Part shown: piece by piece, positions 19,101 to 30,087 of the stretch
Position numbering within the stretch: the first letter of the stretch is position 1
Layout of the letters: every line of letters begins with the position of its first letter
Source of the DNA: an uncultured Pelagibacteraceae bacterium
Lineage (GTDB): Bacteria; Pseudomonadota; Alphaproteobacteria; Pelagibacterales; Pelagibacteraceae
Reading direction: 5' to 3'
NCBI GenBank assembly: GCA_902589155.1
Contig: CACIRV010000001.1
Coordinates: 1-64,000 of the forward strand
DNA length: 64,000 nucleotides
Made by a program: the position numbers and the translations under genes
Notes under the pieces: model-generated
Told to the model about the DNA's origin: nothing
Database searches by the model: none
The model's input: only the letters and a program-made list of their open reading frames with translations

Positions 19101-20677
19101 TAAGACATTCAACTCCAGGAGTTACTTTAATCTCGCCTCCACCTCACCATGACATTTACTCTATTGAAGATTTAGCTCAGCTAATCTACGATTTAAAACA
19201 AGTTAATCCAAGAGCAAGAATTGGTGTAAAATTGGTTGCTTCAACAGGTATTGGAACGATTGCTGCAGGTGTTGCTAAAGCAAAAGCTGATATAATTTTA
19301 ATTTCTGGACATTCTGGAGGAACTGGTGCTAGTCCTCAAACTAGCATTAAGTATGCGGGAGTGCCATGGGAGATGGGACTAACCGAAGTTAATCAAATTT
19401 TAACTTTAAATAATTTAAGACACAAAGTTACATTGAGAACTGATGGTGGAATAAAAACTGGAAGGGACATTGTAATTGCTGCGATGATGGGAGCCGAAGA
19501 ATATGGTATGGGGACATCTTCTTTGGTAGCCATGGGATGCATCATGGTAAGACAATGTCACTCAAATACTTGTCCGGTTGGTGTTTGTAGCCAAGATAAA
19601 AAATTAAGAGAAAAATTTACTGGTACCCCAGAAAAAGTAGTAAATCTTTTCACATTTGCAGCAAAAGAAGTAAGGGAAATCTTAGCTTCGCTAGGCTATA
19701 GCACAATAAATGAAATTATTGGCAGGACAGATTTACTATCTCAAGTTAACAAAGGAGCTTCTAATTTAGATGATTTGGATTTAAATCCTTTATTAGTTCA
19801 AGCGGACCCAGGAGAGAATCCTAGATATTGTAAAGATAAGATTATAAACAAAGTTCCTGAAACCTTAGATGAAAAAATTTGGTCAGACATAGAAAATAAA
19901 ATTCAAGTTACAAAACAAAATGATTTTGAATACGATATTAAAAATACCTTTAGATCAGTTGGAACTCGATTATCTCATTATATTTATAAAAAATTTGGTA
20001 ATGAAAAATTGAATCCTGATACTATAAAAATTAAATTGAGCGGATCTGCTGGACAGTCATTAGGCGGTTTTTTAATGAAAGGAATAAAGCTAATAGTTGA
20101 AGGGGATTGTAACGATTATGTGGGCAAAGGACTTTCAGGAGGGTCTATAGTTGTTTATCCTTCATCTAAGAGTAAGCTCATCTCACACGAAAATTCTATT
20201 ATTGGTAATACTGTTTTATATGGAGCTACGTCTGGTAAATTATTTGCTTCTGGACAGGCTGGAGAAAGGTTTGCAGTAAGAAACTCTGGAAGCTTAGGGA
20301 TAGTGGAAGGATGTGGCGCTCATGGATGTGAGTACATGACTGGCGGAACAGCCATTATACTTGGACAAATTGGAGATAATTTTGGAGCTGGAATGACAGG
20401 TGGAATGGGATTTGTTTATGATGAAAAAAATAATTTTGAGAGCTATGTCAACCCGTCTTCTATTATATGGCAATCAATAGAGACTGAATATTGGAAAAAG
20501 TTTTTAAAAGAAAATCTTAAAGATTTTTTTAAAGAAACTAATTCTCTCGTAACAAAAAAGATACTAGAAAATTTTGAGATGGAAATTAAGAAATTCAAAC
20601 AAGTGTGCCCAATAGAAATGCTTGATAAATTAGATAATCCTATTACTTTAAAGTCGAAGATTAAGAAAGCTAGTTAA
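16181..20677 (+). CDS. gltB: Glutamate synthase large subunit
   Basis: 1498 aa; N-terminal DACGVGMIA amidotransferase; CHSNTCPVGVCSQD; GXGXG-rich C-terminal domain. Confidence 0.97.
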   Translation: MNRYEKNKKLLSESYNYDQSMEHDACGVGMIAATDGKKSRKIVDYGIEALKAIWHRGAVDADGKSGDGAGIQIEIATEFFKDKIIATGHDPDVSKRICVGMVFLPRTDYLEQEKCREIIESILLEENYSIYGWRQVPINSSVLGKTAEQSRPEIAQVMFKKNKNLETNDLERNLFETRKKIEKLARNNQLKNFYICSFSSRSIVYKGMFLAEMLAEFYPDLNDKKLTSRFAIFHQRYSTNTFPSWDLAQPFRTLAHNGEINTLKGNINWMKIHEQDMSSPLFKNVKDLKPVIRSSSDSGALDNVFELLTHSGKLAPLIKLMMIPDAWSKRSKTVPKNHQDLFNFLNSTIEPWDGPAAICATDAKWVLASMDRNGLRPLRYAKTSDNLFFAGSESGMITIPEEKIIEKGKLGPGQIIAIDLKKGKLFRDKEIKDLLAKDYKKYNQQIIDLEKKISTDSEQPKFTGEELKKRQYLSGLSIEDLEIILHPMAEEGKEASGSMGDDTPVAVLSSHYRPVSHYFRQNFSQVTNPPIDSLRENKVMSLKTRFGNLGNILDFDNLTKEDIYVLDSPILTNSQFTKFNKIFSEKTKVIDCTFDVSSSLKERIEKIKEECEIAVREGSSALILSDKDISDNKTSIPSALAVGAVHSHLVKNGLRGYCSLNVECSDALDTHSFAVLIGVGATTINPYLAIDSIYQRFEKKLFGKSDFESCVIKFKKSIDSGLLKIMSKMGISVISSYRGGCNFEAVGLSRAIVSDYFPGMSSRISGIGISGIEDKIKELHQKFSKKNIYTLPIGGLYRYRKSGENHQYDGSLIHLLQSAVQTGSYEQYKKYSNGIYNLPPINLRDLLQFKKRRTPIDIKEVEPIENILKRFGSGSMSHGALSAEAHEVLATGMNRIKGASCSGEGGEDAKRFKVLPNGDSANSRVKQIASARFGVTVDYLNNANEIEIKIAQGAKPGEGGQLPGFKVTDEIARLRHSTPGVTLISPPPHHDIYSIEDLAQLIYDLKQVNPRARIGVKLVASTGIGTIAAGVAKAKADIILISGHSGGTGASPQTSIKYAGVPWEMGLTEVNQILTLNNLRHKVTLRTDGGIKTGRDIVIAAMMGAEEYGMGTSSLVAMGCIMVRQCHSNTCPVGVCSQDKKLREKFTGTPEKVVNLFTFAAKEVREILASLGYSTINEIIGRTDLLSQVNKGASNLDDLDLNPLLVQADPGENPRYCKDKIINKVPETLDEKIWSDIENKIQVTKQNDFEYDIKNTFRSVGTRLSHYIYKKFGNEKLNPDTIKIKLSGSAGQSLGGFLMKGIKLIVEGDCNDYVGKGLSGGSIVVYPSSKSKLISHENSIIGNTVLYGATSGKLFASGQAGERFAVRNSGSLGIVEGCGAHGCEYMTGGTAIILGQIGDNFGAGMTGGMGFVYDEKNNFESYVNPSSIIWQSIETEYWKKFLKENLKDFFKETNSLVTKKILENFEMEIKKFKQVCPIEMLDKLDNPITLKSKIKKAS

Positions 20678-21553
20678 ATGAATAAAATAAATATTTTTTG
20701 CTTTGGTTTTGGCCAAGTAGCAAAAAGTTTCGTTAAAAAACTTAAAACTGAAAAAATTCCATTTAGGCTTACCACAACTTCTCGGCAGGAAACCCAAAGT
20801 AAAAATTTTGAGGATATTAATTATGAAAGTTTTCAATTTAATGAAAAAAAATATGATAATGATTTAACTAAAAACTTAGATGAGGCTGATTATATTTTAA
20901 TATCAATAGCTCCAGTTAATGGTGAAGATATTGTAATAAAAAATTTTAAAGAAAGATTTAAAAATAAAAAATTTAAATGGATTACCTATCTTTCTGCAAC
21001 TAGTGTTTATGGAGATCATGGTGGGGAATGGGTTGATGAAACAAGTCAAACAAATCCAACATCTATTAATGGAATCCAGAGACTAAAAGTAGAAAAAAAT
21101 TGGATAGAATTTTCACAACAATGTAATTTGTCGCTACAAATTTTTAGATTGTCAGGAATTTATTCAAATCAATATAATGTTTTAAAAAGATTAAAGACAG
21201 GAGAAGTCAAAATAATAAATAAGAAGAATCATTTTTTCTCTCGAATTCATGTTGAAGATATTGCCAATGCTTTATTTAAGTCTTTGGATAATTTTAAAAA
21301 GGGAGAAATTTATAATATCTCAGATGATAAGCCTGCCTCTAATAAGGAAGTTATAATGTATGGTATAAAACTACTAGGCGTTGACGAACCCCAGACCATA
21401 GAAACTGATGAGATAGAAAGTGAAATGTTAAAAAATTTTTATAAAGATTCTAAAAGAGTTAGTAACAAAAAAATGAAACAATTTTTTAATTTTGAGTTGA
21501 AATACCCTACATATATTGAAGGTTTAAATTATATTAAGAACAATTTTATTTAA
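20678..21553 (+). CDS. NAD(P)-dependent epimerase/SDR family protein (YeeZ-like)
   Basis: FCFGFGQVAKSF nucleotide-binding motif, YLSATSVYGDHGGEWVDE, IHVEDIANAL; starts immediately after the gltB stop. Confidence 0.8.
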   Translation: MNKINIFCFGFGQVAKSFVKKLKTEKIPFRLTTTSRQETQSKNFEDINYESFQFNEKKYDNDLTKNLDEADYILISIAPVNGEDIVIKNFKERFKNKKFKWITYLSATSVYGDHGGEWVDETSQTNPTSINGIQRLKVEKNWIEFSQQCNLSLQIFRLSGIYSNQYNVLKRLKTGEVKIINKKNHFFSRIHVEDIANALFKSLDNFKKGEIYNISDDKPASNKEVIMYGIKLLGVDEPQTIETDEIESEMLKNFYKDSKRVSNKKMKQFFNFELKYPTYIEGLNYIKNNFI

Positions 21554-22279
21554 TTCTTTGATGATTTTTTGAAGTGGTTTTTTAGCAGACAAACTATGAT
21601 CACCTTTTTTAATTATTATTAACTTCTTCTTTGCGCCAACAAAAACTGACAGAACCTTTTTAGAGAACGAAACTGGCACAACCTCATCCTTTTGACCATG
21701 AATCATTGTTATTTCAATTTTAGATTTTATTTTTTTTGATAAAACTTTGTTTTTTCTACCATCTTTTATTAGTTGATAAGTAATAGGATATTTATATTGC
21801 CCACTTTCAATGTGAGTAATACCTTTTTTAATAATCTCTTCTTTAATTTTCTTTGGGAATTTATTCCACATCAATCTTGTTAAAAATTCAGGAGCAGATC
21901 CGATGCCAAGAAATCCTTTAATTTGTTTTTTAAAATATTTAAATTGATTTAAAGCGATCCATGCACCCATACTGGAGCCAATTATGATAAAATTATTTTT
22001 TCTTATTACTTTTTTGATCAATAATTTTGTATTTCTAGACCAAATACTTATGTTGCATTTTGTAAATTCTCCAGAAGATTTTCCATGACCAAAATATTCT
22101 AACGCTAGAAAACCTAATTTTTTTTTAATAGCATATTGTTTGAAGGCCTGAGGTTTTTGACCTTCTATATCAGACATAAAGCCTGGAAGAAAAACGATAT
22201 AAAGTTTTTTTTTGTAATAATTGTCGATATATCTAACTTTTTTAGTCTTTGAAATTTTTTGGTACTTAAATTTTCTCAT
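21524..22279 (-). CDS. Alpha/beta hydrolase
   Basis: IVFLPGFMSDIEGQK, ALEYFGHGKSSGEF, nucleophile elbow IGSSMGAW, IHGQKDEVVP, GDHSLS. Confidence 0.88.
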   Translation of the reverse strand: MRKFKYQKISKTKKVRYIDNYYKKKLYIVFLPGFMSDIEGQKPQAFKQYAIKKKLGFLALEYFGHGKSSGEFTKCNISIWSRNTKLLIKKVIRKNNFIIIGSSMGAWIALNQFKYFKKQIKGFLGIGSAPEFLTRLMWNKFPKKIKEEIIKKGITHIESGQYKYPITYQLIKDGRKNKVLSKKIKSKIEITMIHGQKDEVVPVSFSKKVLSVFVGAKKKLIIIKKGDHSLSAKKPLQKIIKELNKIVLNII

Positions 22280-22320
22280 ATAAAGTTACAAGTTTAATTT
22301 GTTAATATATAACAATAATT

Positions 22321-23478
22321 ATGGCTTCGAAAATAAAAGTTCTTCAAGTTATTCCATCACTAGGATTTGGTGGTGCCGAAACTGGATGTTATGACTTAGC
22401 ACACTATCTTTCTGAAAAGGGTTGCATTTCTTTTATAGCAACTTCCGGGGGTAAATTGTTGAAATTTGTAAAAAAAAATAAAGTTAAAATTTTTCGACTT
22501 CCTGTGCAATCTAAAAATCCATTGCTTATTATTTTTAATACAATTATTTTGTCTATACTTATATTAATTAATAACATAAATATTGTCCATGCAAGAAGCA
22601 GAGCTCCAGCCTGGTCTTGTTATTTTGCATGTTTAATAACTAGAAGAAATTTTGTCACAACATTTCATGGCACTTATAATTTTAAAAACAATTTAAAAAA
22701 ATTCTATAATAGCGTTATGCTGAGATCAAAAATAACAATTGCTGGTTCAAATTTTATTTTTAATCATATTAATCAGAATTACGGTAAGTATTTAAATCGA
22801 AAAAAAAAATTAAGAGTTATATTTAGAGGAATTAATATTGATTATTTCAGTCAAAAAAATATTTCAATATTAAAGCAAGAAAAAATTAAAAAAGAGTGGG
22901 AACTTTTGCCAAACAAATTTATTATTCTTATGCCTGGCAGATTAACTTATTGGAAAGGTCAAGAGAAATTTATTGAGGCCTTAAATATTTTAGTTGAAGA
23001 TTATAGCAATTTTAATTTTCAAGCAGTAGTGCTTGGTTCGGATCAAGGTAGAAAAGTATATAAAAAGAAATTAATTAATTTAGTTCAAAGATATAGGTTA
23101 GGTCAAAAAATAAAATTCATTGATCATTGCAAAGAAATGCCTTTAGCTTATTCATTAGCTGACGTAGTTGTATCAGCCTCAACAGAACCGGAAGCTTTTG
23201 GTCGAGTTTCAGTAGAGGCTCAAGCTATGGGAAAACCCATTATAGCTAGCGACCTCGGCGGATCAAAGGAAACAATTTTAAAAGGTAAATCAGGATTTTT
23301 ATATAAACATGATGACCCTCGACAGCTTGCCAAAGCATTAAATAGTGTTATTGAATTAGATCAAGATTCATTGAATTCTATAGGGAACGAGGGTAGAAAA
23401 AATGTAACAAAAAAATTTGATGTAGAAGCTATGTGCGATTCAACTTTAAGAGAGTATAAAAAATTGTTAAATATATAA
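22321..23478 (+). CDS. Glycosyltransferase (GT4-like)
   Basis: PSLGFGGAETGCYDLA; PGRLTYWKGQEKFIEAL; STEPEAFGRVSVEAQAMGKPIIASDLGG. Confidence 0.9.
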   Translation: MASKIKVLQVIPSLGFGGAETGCYDLAHYLSEKGCISFIATSGGKLLKFVKKNKVKIFRLPVQSKNPLLIIFNTIILSILILINNINIVHARSRAPAWSCYFACLITRRNFVTTFHGTYNFKNNLKKFYNSVMLRSKITIAGSNFIFNHINQNYGKYLNRKKKLRVIFRGINIDYFSQKNISILKQEKIKKEWELLPNKFIILMPGRLTYWKGQEKFIEALNILVEDYSNFNFQAVVLGSDQGRKVYKKKLINLVQRYRLGQKIKFIDHCKEMPLAYSLADVVVSASTEPEAFGRVSVEAQAMGKPIIASDLGGSKETILKGKSGFLYKHDDPRQLAKALNSVIELDQDSLNSIGNEGRKNVTKKFDVEAMCDSTLREYKKLLNI

Positions 23479-23481
23479 TAC

Positions 23482-25401
23482 ATGCCTCAAATTCAATTAT
23501 TAGATGGAAAAAAAATACCTTTTGACAAAAGAATTAATGGTTTTGATTTAACAAAAAAAATTAGCAAATCTTTGGAGAAAGCTGCTCTTATTATGGAGGT
23601 AGATGGACAACTAAAGGATTTAAGCCATGAAATTACAAAAAATTCTACAGTAAGAATTATTACATCAAAAGATAAAGAAGGTTTAGAGGTTATAAGGCAT
23701 GATGCTGCACATATAATGGCGATGGCAGTTCAAGAATTATTTTCAGATACTCAAGTTACAATTGGTCCAGTTATCGAAAATGGTTTTTATTATGATTTTG
23801 CTAGAAAAGAACCTTTCACAAGTGATGATTTAAAAAAGATAGAAAAAAAAATGTCTGAGATTATTGATAGAGACGTTAAAACAAAACGAGAGGTGTGGGA
23901 AAGAGACAAAGCTATTTCTCACTTTAAAAAAATTGGGGAAAAGTACAAAGCTGAAATTATTGAAAGTATTCCTAAAAATGAAGATTTATCAATTTATCAT
24001 CACGGTGATACTTGGCATGATCTTTGTAGAGGCCCTCACTTATCATCTTCAAGCAAAATAGGGAAAGCTTTTAAGTTAACAAAAGTATCCGGCGCATATT
24101 GGCGAGGAGACTCAAATAATGAAATGCTTCAAAGAATTTATGGCACATGCTGGAGTTCAAAAAAAGAATTAGATGATTACTTACACAGATTAGAAGAAGC
24201 CGAAAAAAGAGATCATAGAAAACTTGGTAAAGAAATGGATTTATTTCATTTTAGAGAAGAAAGTCCTGGGTCAGTATTTTGGCATGAAAAAGGTTGGTTA
24301 TTATTTCAAAGATTGGTTGAATATATGAGAATGAAACAACGCTTAGCAGGATATAAAGAAATAAATACACCTGAACTTTTAGACAAAACATTATGGGAAA
24401 AATCTGGTCATTGGGAAAAATTTGGTGAGCATATGTTTACCTCTGAGACACCTGATGAAAAAACTTTTGCAATAAAACCAATGAACTGCCCTGGTTGTGT
24501 TCAAGTTTTCAATCAAGGTTTAAAAAGTTACAGAGATTTACCACTGAAATTGTCAGAGTTTGGAAAAGTGCATAGATACGAACCTTCTGGTGCGTTACAT
24601 GGATTGTTAAGAGTAAGAGCTTTCACACAAGATGACGCTCACATTTTTTGTACTGAAGATCAAATAACCCAAGAAACACTAACAGTCACTAATTTGATCT
24701 TAGAAATTTATAAAGCGCTTGGATTTGAGAATGTTATATTAAAGTATTCAGATAGACCAGAAAAGAGAGTTGGCGATGATAGTATTTGGGATAAATCTGA
24801 AGCCGCTCTATTATCAGCAATAAAAAAATCAAAACTAGAATACACAATTAATAAAGGTGAAGGTGCTTTCTATGGGCCCAAAATAGAATTTGTTTTAAGA
24901 GACGCAATCGGTCGTGATTGGCAATGTGGAACACTACAAGTTGATTTAAATTTGCCAAACAGATTAGGAGCAACATTTGTTGATAAAGATGGAACGAAAA
25001 AAGTTCCGGTTATGTTACATAGAGCTTTATTTGGATCTTTAGAGAGATTTATAGGAATTTTAATAGAAAATTATGCAGGAAAATTGCCTTTTTGGTTATC
25101 ACCAGCACAAGCTGTTGTGTGTCCAATAGCTGAAGAAAACAATGATTATGTCAAAAAGTTATTTGAAGATTTATTTAAAGAAGGTATAAAATGCGAAGTG
25201 GATTTAAGAAACGAAAAGATAAATTATAAAATAAGAGAACATTCTCTTGCAAAAATACCTTTTATTATTGTTTGTGGAAAAAAAGAGGTTGCTGATAATA
25301 CTGTGACTGTTAGAAAACTAGGATCTGAAAAACAAGAAACGATTAAAAGAGAAGAATTTATTAAAAATATGCTTAAAGCAAACAAGTTGCCTTTAAACTA
25401 A
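23482..25401 (+). CDS. thrS: Threonyl-tRNA synthetase
   Basis: TGS domain, HDAAHIMAMAVQELF, MNCPGCVQVF, FTQDDAHIFC, class II motifs. Confidence 0.98.
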   Translation: MPQIQLLDGKKIPFDKRINGFDLTKKISKSLEKAALIMEVDGQLKDLSHEITKNSTVRIITSKDKEGLEVIRHDAAHIMAMAVQELFSDTQVTIGPVIENGFYYDFARKEPFTSDDLKKIEKKMSEIIDRDVKTKREVWERDKAISHFKKIGEKYKAEIIESIPKNEDLSIYHHGDTWHDLCRGPHLSSSSKIGKAFKLTKVSGAYWRGDSNNEMLQRIYGTCWSSKKELDDYLHRLEEAEKRDHRKLGKEMDLFHFREESPGSVFWHEKGWLLFQRLVEYMRMKQRLAGYKEINTPELLDKTLWEKSGHWEKFGEHMFTSETPDEKTFAIKPMNCPGCVQVFNQGLKSYRDLPLKLSEFGKVHRYEPSGALHGLLRVRAFTQDDAHIFCTEDQITQETLTVTNLILEIYKALGFENVILKYSDRPEKRVGDDSIWDKSEAALLSAIKKSKLEYTINKGEGAFYGPKIEFVLRDAIGRDWQCGTLQVDLNLPNRLGATFVDKDGTKKVPVMLHRALFGSLERFIGILIENYAGKLPFWLSPAQAVVCPIAEENNDYVKKLFEDLFKEGIKCEVDLRNEKINYKIREHSLAKIPFIIVCGKKEVADNTVTVRKLGSEKQETIKREEFIKNMLKANKLPLN

Positions 25402-25947
25402 GTGTCCAACTTCAAACCAAATTATTTTCAACGAAGAAGCAAACCGCAAGGACCAAAAGCTAATGAAAGAATTAGGGCTTTGGATGTTCAAGTTATTGGA
25501 AGTGACGGAGGTAACCTAGGTGCTATGCCTTTAAACAAAGCTATTGAGCTAGCTAAGCAAGAGGGATTAGATTTGATAGAAATATCTCCAAACGCTAACC
25601 CGCCAGTTTGTAAAATAATGGATATGGGTAAATATAAATATGACTTACAAAAAAAAGCTAATTTAGCAAAAAAAAAACAAAAAATTGTTTCTTTAAAAGA
25701 AATTAAATTAAGACCAGGAACAGAAGCTCATGATTATAATTTTAAAATTAAAAATGCAAAAAAATTTATTATAAAAGGAGATAAAGTTAAATTTACAGTA
25801 AGATTTAAAGGAAGAGAGATGCAACATACTGAACTTGGAAAAGATTTAATGAACAGAATTATTGAAGAAACAAAAGATATTGCAAAGGTTGAAAGCAGGC
25901 CTAAATTTGAGGGTAGACAGATGGTAATGATCATTCAACCTATCTAA
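25402..25947 (+). CDS. infC: Translation initiation factor IF-3 (GTG start)
   Basis: ANERIRALDVQVIGSDGGNLG..., KEIKLRPGTEAHDYNFKIKNAKKFI, VESRPKFEGRQMVMII. Confidence 0.96.
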   Translation: MSNFKPNYFQRRSKPQGPKANERIRALDVQVIGSDGGNLGAMPLNKAIELAKQEGLDLIEISPNANPPVCKIMDMGKYKYDLQKKANLAKKKQKIVSLKEIKLRPGTEAHDYNFKIKNAKKFIIKGDKVKFTVRFKGREMQHTELGKDLMNRIIEETKDIAKVESRPKFEGRQMVMIIQPI

Positions 25948-26005
25948 ATTAGGATAATATCATCTTGTAAAGATTAATTATTGCCTATATAAAACCGAAA
26001 TATTT

Positions 26006-26212
26006 ATGCCAAAATTAAAAACAAAAAGCTCAGCAAAAAAAAGATTTAGATTTACGGCTTCAGGTAAAATTAAGATGCCTCAAGCAGGGAAAAGGCATGG
26101 TATGATTAAGAGAACAAATTCACAGATAAGAAAACAAAGAGGCACTACGATAATGACAAAACAAGATTCAAAAATTGTCAAATCGTATATGCCATATAAT
26201 TTAAGAGGATAA
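26006..26212 (+). CDS. rpmI: 50S ribosomal protein L35
   Basis: [23 protein letters not shown]; between infC and rplT. Confidence 0.97.
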   Translation: MPKLKTKSSAKKRFRFTASGKIKMPQAGKRHGMIKRTNSQIRKQRGTTIMTKQDSKIVKSYMPYNLRG

Positions 26213-26213
26213 T

Positions 26214-26570
26214 ATGGCAAGAACAAAACGTGGCGTTATAAGTAGAGCGAAACATAATAAAATTTTAAAATCTGTTAAAGGCCAATACGGAAGAAGAAAG
26301 AATACTATTCGTATAGCTCGTCAAGCAATGGAAAAAGCTATGCAATATGCTTATCGAGATAGAAAAGCAAAAAAAAGAGAATTTAGATCTTTATGGATTC
26401 AGAGAATCAACGCTGGTGTAAGAATGGAAGGCCTGACTTATGCAAAATTTATTAACGGATTGGCTAAATCTAAGATTAAGTTAGACAGAAAAGTGTTAGC
26501 AGAATTGGCTTATAATAATCCAGAAGTCTTTAAATCTATAGTAAAAAAGGTTCAATCATCCCTTAACTAA
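26214..26570 (+). CDS. rplT: 50S ribosomal protein L20
   Basis: [19 protein letters not shown]...[21 protein letters not shown]. Confidence 0.98.
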   Translation: MARTKRGVISRAKHNKILKSVKGQYGRRKNTIRIARQAMEKAMQYAYRDRKAKKREFRSLWIQRINAGVRMEGLTYAKFINGLAKSKIKLDRKVLAELAYNNPEVFKSIVKKVQSSLN

Positions 26571-26620
26571 TAAGGGCCTTTGATTTAATCTCAACTTAAT
26601 ATAAAAAATCATAATATCCA

Positions 26621-27688
26621 ATGAGTGATTTAGATAAAATAAATTCTATTTTTAACGCTAAGATAGACTCTATAAAATCAAAAGATGAATTACAGAATTT
26701 AAAAACTGAATTTTTTGGTAAAAATGGTCAAATTACAAACCAGTTTAAAAATTTAGGATCCTTATCAGCTGAACAGAAAAAAGAATTTGCTTCTATTTTA
26801 AATAAATTAAAAGCTAGTCTATCCAATCAAATTGAAGCAAAAAATTTAGAAATAGAAACACAAGAAATTAATGAAAAATTAAAAAATGAAAAAATTGATG
26901 TAACTTTACCTATAAGATCTTACAGACAGGGGAGAATTCATCCGGTATCTCAAGTTATAGATGAAATTTCTTCTATATTTTCAGAAATTGGATTTTCTGT
27001 TGCGGAGGGTCCTGATGTAGAAACAGAATATAATAATTTTACTGCTCTTAATACGCCTGAAGATCATCCAGCAAGAGATATGCACGACACTTTTTATCTA
27101 GATAAAAATAAAAAACTTTTATTGAGGACACATACTTCACCTGTTCAAATAAGGAGTATGTTAAATGAAAAACCACCTTTTAAGATTATAGTTCCTGGGA
27201 GAACTTATCGATCTGATAGCGATCAAACCCATGCTCCCATGTTTCATCAATTGGAAGGTCTTCACATAGATAAAAATATAACAATGGGTCATTTAAAAGG
27301 ATGTTTAGATTATTTCATAAGGGAATTTTTTGAAGTCAAGAATGTCAAGATGAGGTTTAGACCAAGTCATTTCCCTTTTACTGAACCTTCAGCGGAAGTG
27401 GATATTGGCTATAGATTAGAAAATGGAAAAATAGTTATTGGGGAGGGTGATAAATGGTTGGAAGTTTTGGGTTGCGGAATGGTGCACCCTAATGTTTTAA
27501 AAAATGTCAAAGTCGACACAAAAAAATATCAAGGTTATGCTTTTGGTATCGGAATTGATAGACTTGCAATGTTAAAATACGGAATTAATGATCTTAGAGC
27601 ATTTTTTGAAACGGATTATCGATGGTTAAGTCATTTTGGCTTTGATCCTTTGGATGTTCCGACAAATTACAGAGGTTTAAGTAAATGA
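26621..27688 (+). CDS. pheS: Phenylalanyl-tRNA synthetase alpha subunit
   Basis: [19 protein letters not shown]...[10 protein letters not shown]...[15 protein letters not shown]. Confidence 0.98.
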   Translation: MSDLDKINSIFNAKIDSIKSKDELQNLKTEFFGKNGQITNQFKNLGSLSAEQKKEFASILNKLKASLSNQIEAKNLEIETQEINEKLKNEKIDVTLPIRSYRQGRIHPVSQVIDEISSIFSEIGFSVAEGPDVETEYNNFTALNTPEDHPARDMHDTFYLDKNKKLLLRTHTSPVQIRSMLNEKPPFKIIVPGRTYRSDSDQTHAPMFHQLEGLHIDKNITMGHLKGCLDYFIREFFEVKNVKMRFRPSHFPFTEPSAEVDIGYRLENGKIVIGEGDKWLEVLGCGMVHPNVLKNVKVDTKKYQGYAFGIGIDRLAMLKYGINDLRAFFETDYRWLSHFGFDPLDVPTNYRGLSK

Positions 27689-30087
27689 TTATCACAATCT
27701 CTTGGCTTAAAGAACACCTGCAAACAAAAGCAAATGAAGCAAAGATAATTGATCAGTTAACTAATATTGGGCTTGAGGTCGAAAATGTGAAAGAGAGCTC
27801 TGGTCAATTAAGTGACTTTAAAGTTGCAAAAATTTTGAAAGCAGAAAAGCATCCTAATGCTGATAAGTTAAAGGTTTGTGATGTAAGCCTAGGAGACAAT
27901 AGAATTATAAAAGTAGTTTGTGGAGCACCAAATGCTAGAAATGGTTTAGTAACTATTTATGCGCCTCCAGGAGCAACTATTCCTAAGACAAAGTTTAAAC
28001 TAAAGATTGCTAAAATTAGAGGAGTAGAGTCTAGAGGAATGCTTTGTTCAGAAAATGAATTAAATTTATCAGATGAAAGTGCTGGCATTATAGAATTGAA
28101 GAATAAAGAAAAAGAAATTGGTAAAAGTTATTTTAAAACCAAATTAGAAAATGTTTTAGATATTGCTATTACACCAAATAGAGCTGACTGCCTAGGAGTA
28201 AGAGGTATAGCAAGAGATCTTGCATCATCTGGATTAGGAAGTCTTTTAAAACTAAAGAAAAAAAATTTTAAACAATCTTTAAAGCAACCTATTAAAGTAT
28301 CAATCTCTAAGGAAAAAAATCAAGGATGTTTATCTTTTGGAAGTTGTTACATAAAAAATATTACGAATACAGAAAGTCCAGAGTGGTTAAAAAATAAAAT
28401 TTTAGCTTTAGGTTTGAAGCCTATTTCTGCTGTTGTTGATATTACAAATTATGTAATGTTTGATCTTAATCGACCTCTACATGCGTATGATGCTAATAAA
28501 ATAGACAAAGAAATTATTGTTAGAAGCTCTCAAGAAGGTGAAGAATTTGAAGGATTAGATAATGAAAAATATAAACTCAAAAAAGGAATGTGCGTTATTA
28601 CAGACAAAAGCAGCATTCTTGGACTTGGAGGAGTTATTGGAGGAACAAAAACGTCAACCGAGTTTGATACAAAAAATATATTATTAGAGTCTGCTTATTT
28701 TTTACCATCATCTATAAGAAAAACAGCTCGTGAATTAAACATTAATACAGACGCTAAATATAGGTTTGAAAGAGGAATAGATCCTAATTCTATAAAAGAA
28801 GGCTTAGAAATAGCCACTGAATTAATAATTAAAATTTGCGGAGGAGAAGCAAGCAAATTTGTTATTACTGGCCAAGCTTCCAAAAAAAATAAAGTTATAA
28901 ATTTCGATATTAAAAAATTTAATGATTTAATAGGTATATCAATTTCAATTTCTGAAGCTGATAAAATTTTATCGTCTTTAGGTTTTAAGGTTAAGAAAAC
29001 GAAAAAAATTTTAAAAGTCGAAATTCCTACTTGGAGACCTGATATTTCCCAAGACGTTGATTTGATTGAAGAATTAATAAGGATTAAAGGATTTGATAAA
29101 ATTCAGGTGATTGAACCTGAAAAAGGAAGAGAAAATGAGACTTTAAATTTTAATCAGAGATTGTTTCATCTCTCTCAAAGAGCTTTAGCGTCAAAAGGTT
29201 ATATGGAAACAGTTACTTGGTCATTTACAGATTCAAATATTGATAAGCAATTTTCAAAAGCTGAAAAAGAAATAAATATTCATAATCCTATATCATCAGA
29301 TTTAAATGTTTTGAGGAGATCAATATTTTCTAATCTCTCTATTCATTTGAAAAAAAATCAAGATAGAGGATATGGCGATTTATCTTTTTTTGAAATAGGA
29401 CCAACATTTTTTGGAAAAAATCCTGGGGAACAACAAATAGTTGTTGGGGGAATAAAATCTGGCCAAGTCAACAGAAGAAGCTGGTCTGAAAAGGCAAGAA
29501 ATATAGATGTCTTTGATGTTAAAAGCGATGCACTCAGAACATTGGTTGAGCTTGGTATTGATGAAAAAAATCTTTTTGTAAGCGATACAACAAAAAGCAG
29601 CTATCATCCTGGCCGATCAGGATCTATTAATTTAAAGTCAGATAAAGGACCTCACCTTGCATATTTTGGAGAATTACATCCAGCCATATTAAAAAAGATG
29701 AATTTTAAAGATAGAAATATATTTGGATTTGAAATTTTCTTAAAAAATATACCGGAGCCTAATAAAAAGGCAAGACTAACAAAAGTCAATTATACAGTTT
29801 CAGATTTTCAAAAGTCAGAAAGGGATTTTGCTTTTGTTATTGATAAATCTTTTAAAGTTGGCTTGCTTGAGAAATTGATTAAAGAAGTTGATGAAAATAT
29901 TATTCAAAGGGTAGTTACTTTTGATATTTTTAAAGGTGAAAATATTCCTAAAGATAAAAAATCAGTAGCTATTAACGTAACTCTTCAAGCTTTAGACAAA
30001 ACTTTAAGTGAAAAAGATTTAGATCAAGTTAGCCAAAAAATAATCGAGGTTGTTAAAGAAAAAACTGGTGCAATAATCAGGACCTAA
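27685..30087 (+). CDS. pheT: Phenylalanyl-tRNA synthetase beta subunit
   Basis: 800 aa; ISWLKEHL, tRNA-binding domain, B5 and FDX-ACB domains; overlaps the pheS stop. Confidence 0.98.
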   Translation: MIITISWLKEHLQTKANEAKIIDQLTNIGLEVENVKESSGQLSDFKVAKILKAEKHPNADKLKVCDVSLGDNRIIKVVCGAPNARNGLVTIYAPPGATIPKTKFKLKIAKIRGVESRGMLCSENELNLSDESAGIIELKNKEKEIGKSYFKTKLENVLDIAITPNRADCLGVRGIARDLASSGLGSLLKLKKKNFKQSLKQPIKVSISKEKNQGCLSFGSCYIKNITNTESPEWLKNKILALGLKPISAVVDITNYVMFDLNRPLHAYDANKIDKEIIVRSSQEGEEFEGLDNEKYKLKKGMCVITDKSSILGLGGVIGGTKTSTEFDTKNILLESAYFLPSSIRKTARELNINTDAKYRFERGIDPNSIKEGLEIATELIIKICGGEASKFVITGQASKKNKVINFDIKKFNDLIGISISISEADKILSSLGFKVKKTKKILKVEIPTWRPDISQDVDLIEELIRIKGFDKIQVIEPEKGRENETLNFNQRLFHLSQRALASKGYMETVTWSFTDSNIDKQFSKAEKEINIHNPISSDLNVLRRSIFSNLSIHLKKNQDRGYGDLSFFEIGPTFFGKNPGEQQIVVGGIKSGQVNRRSWSEKARNIDVFDVKSDALRTLVELGIDEKNLFVSDTTKSSYHPGRSGSINLKSDKGPHLAYFGELHPAILKKMNFKDRNIFGFEIFLKNIPEPNKKARLTKVNYTVSDFQKSERDFAFVIDKSFKVGLLEKLIKEVDENIIQRVVTFDIFKGENIPKDKKSVAINVTLQALDKTLSEKDLDQVSQKIIEVVKEKTGAIIRT

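Noticed and set aside
23864-24061. 65-aa plus-strand ORF inside thrS
   Set aside because: Out-of-frame ORF inside a conserved synthetase.
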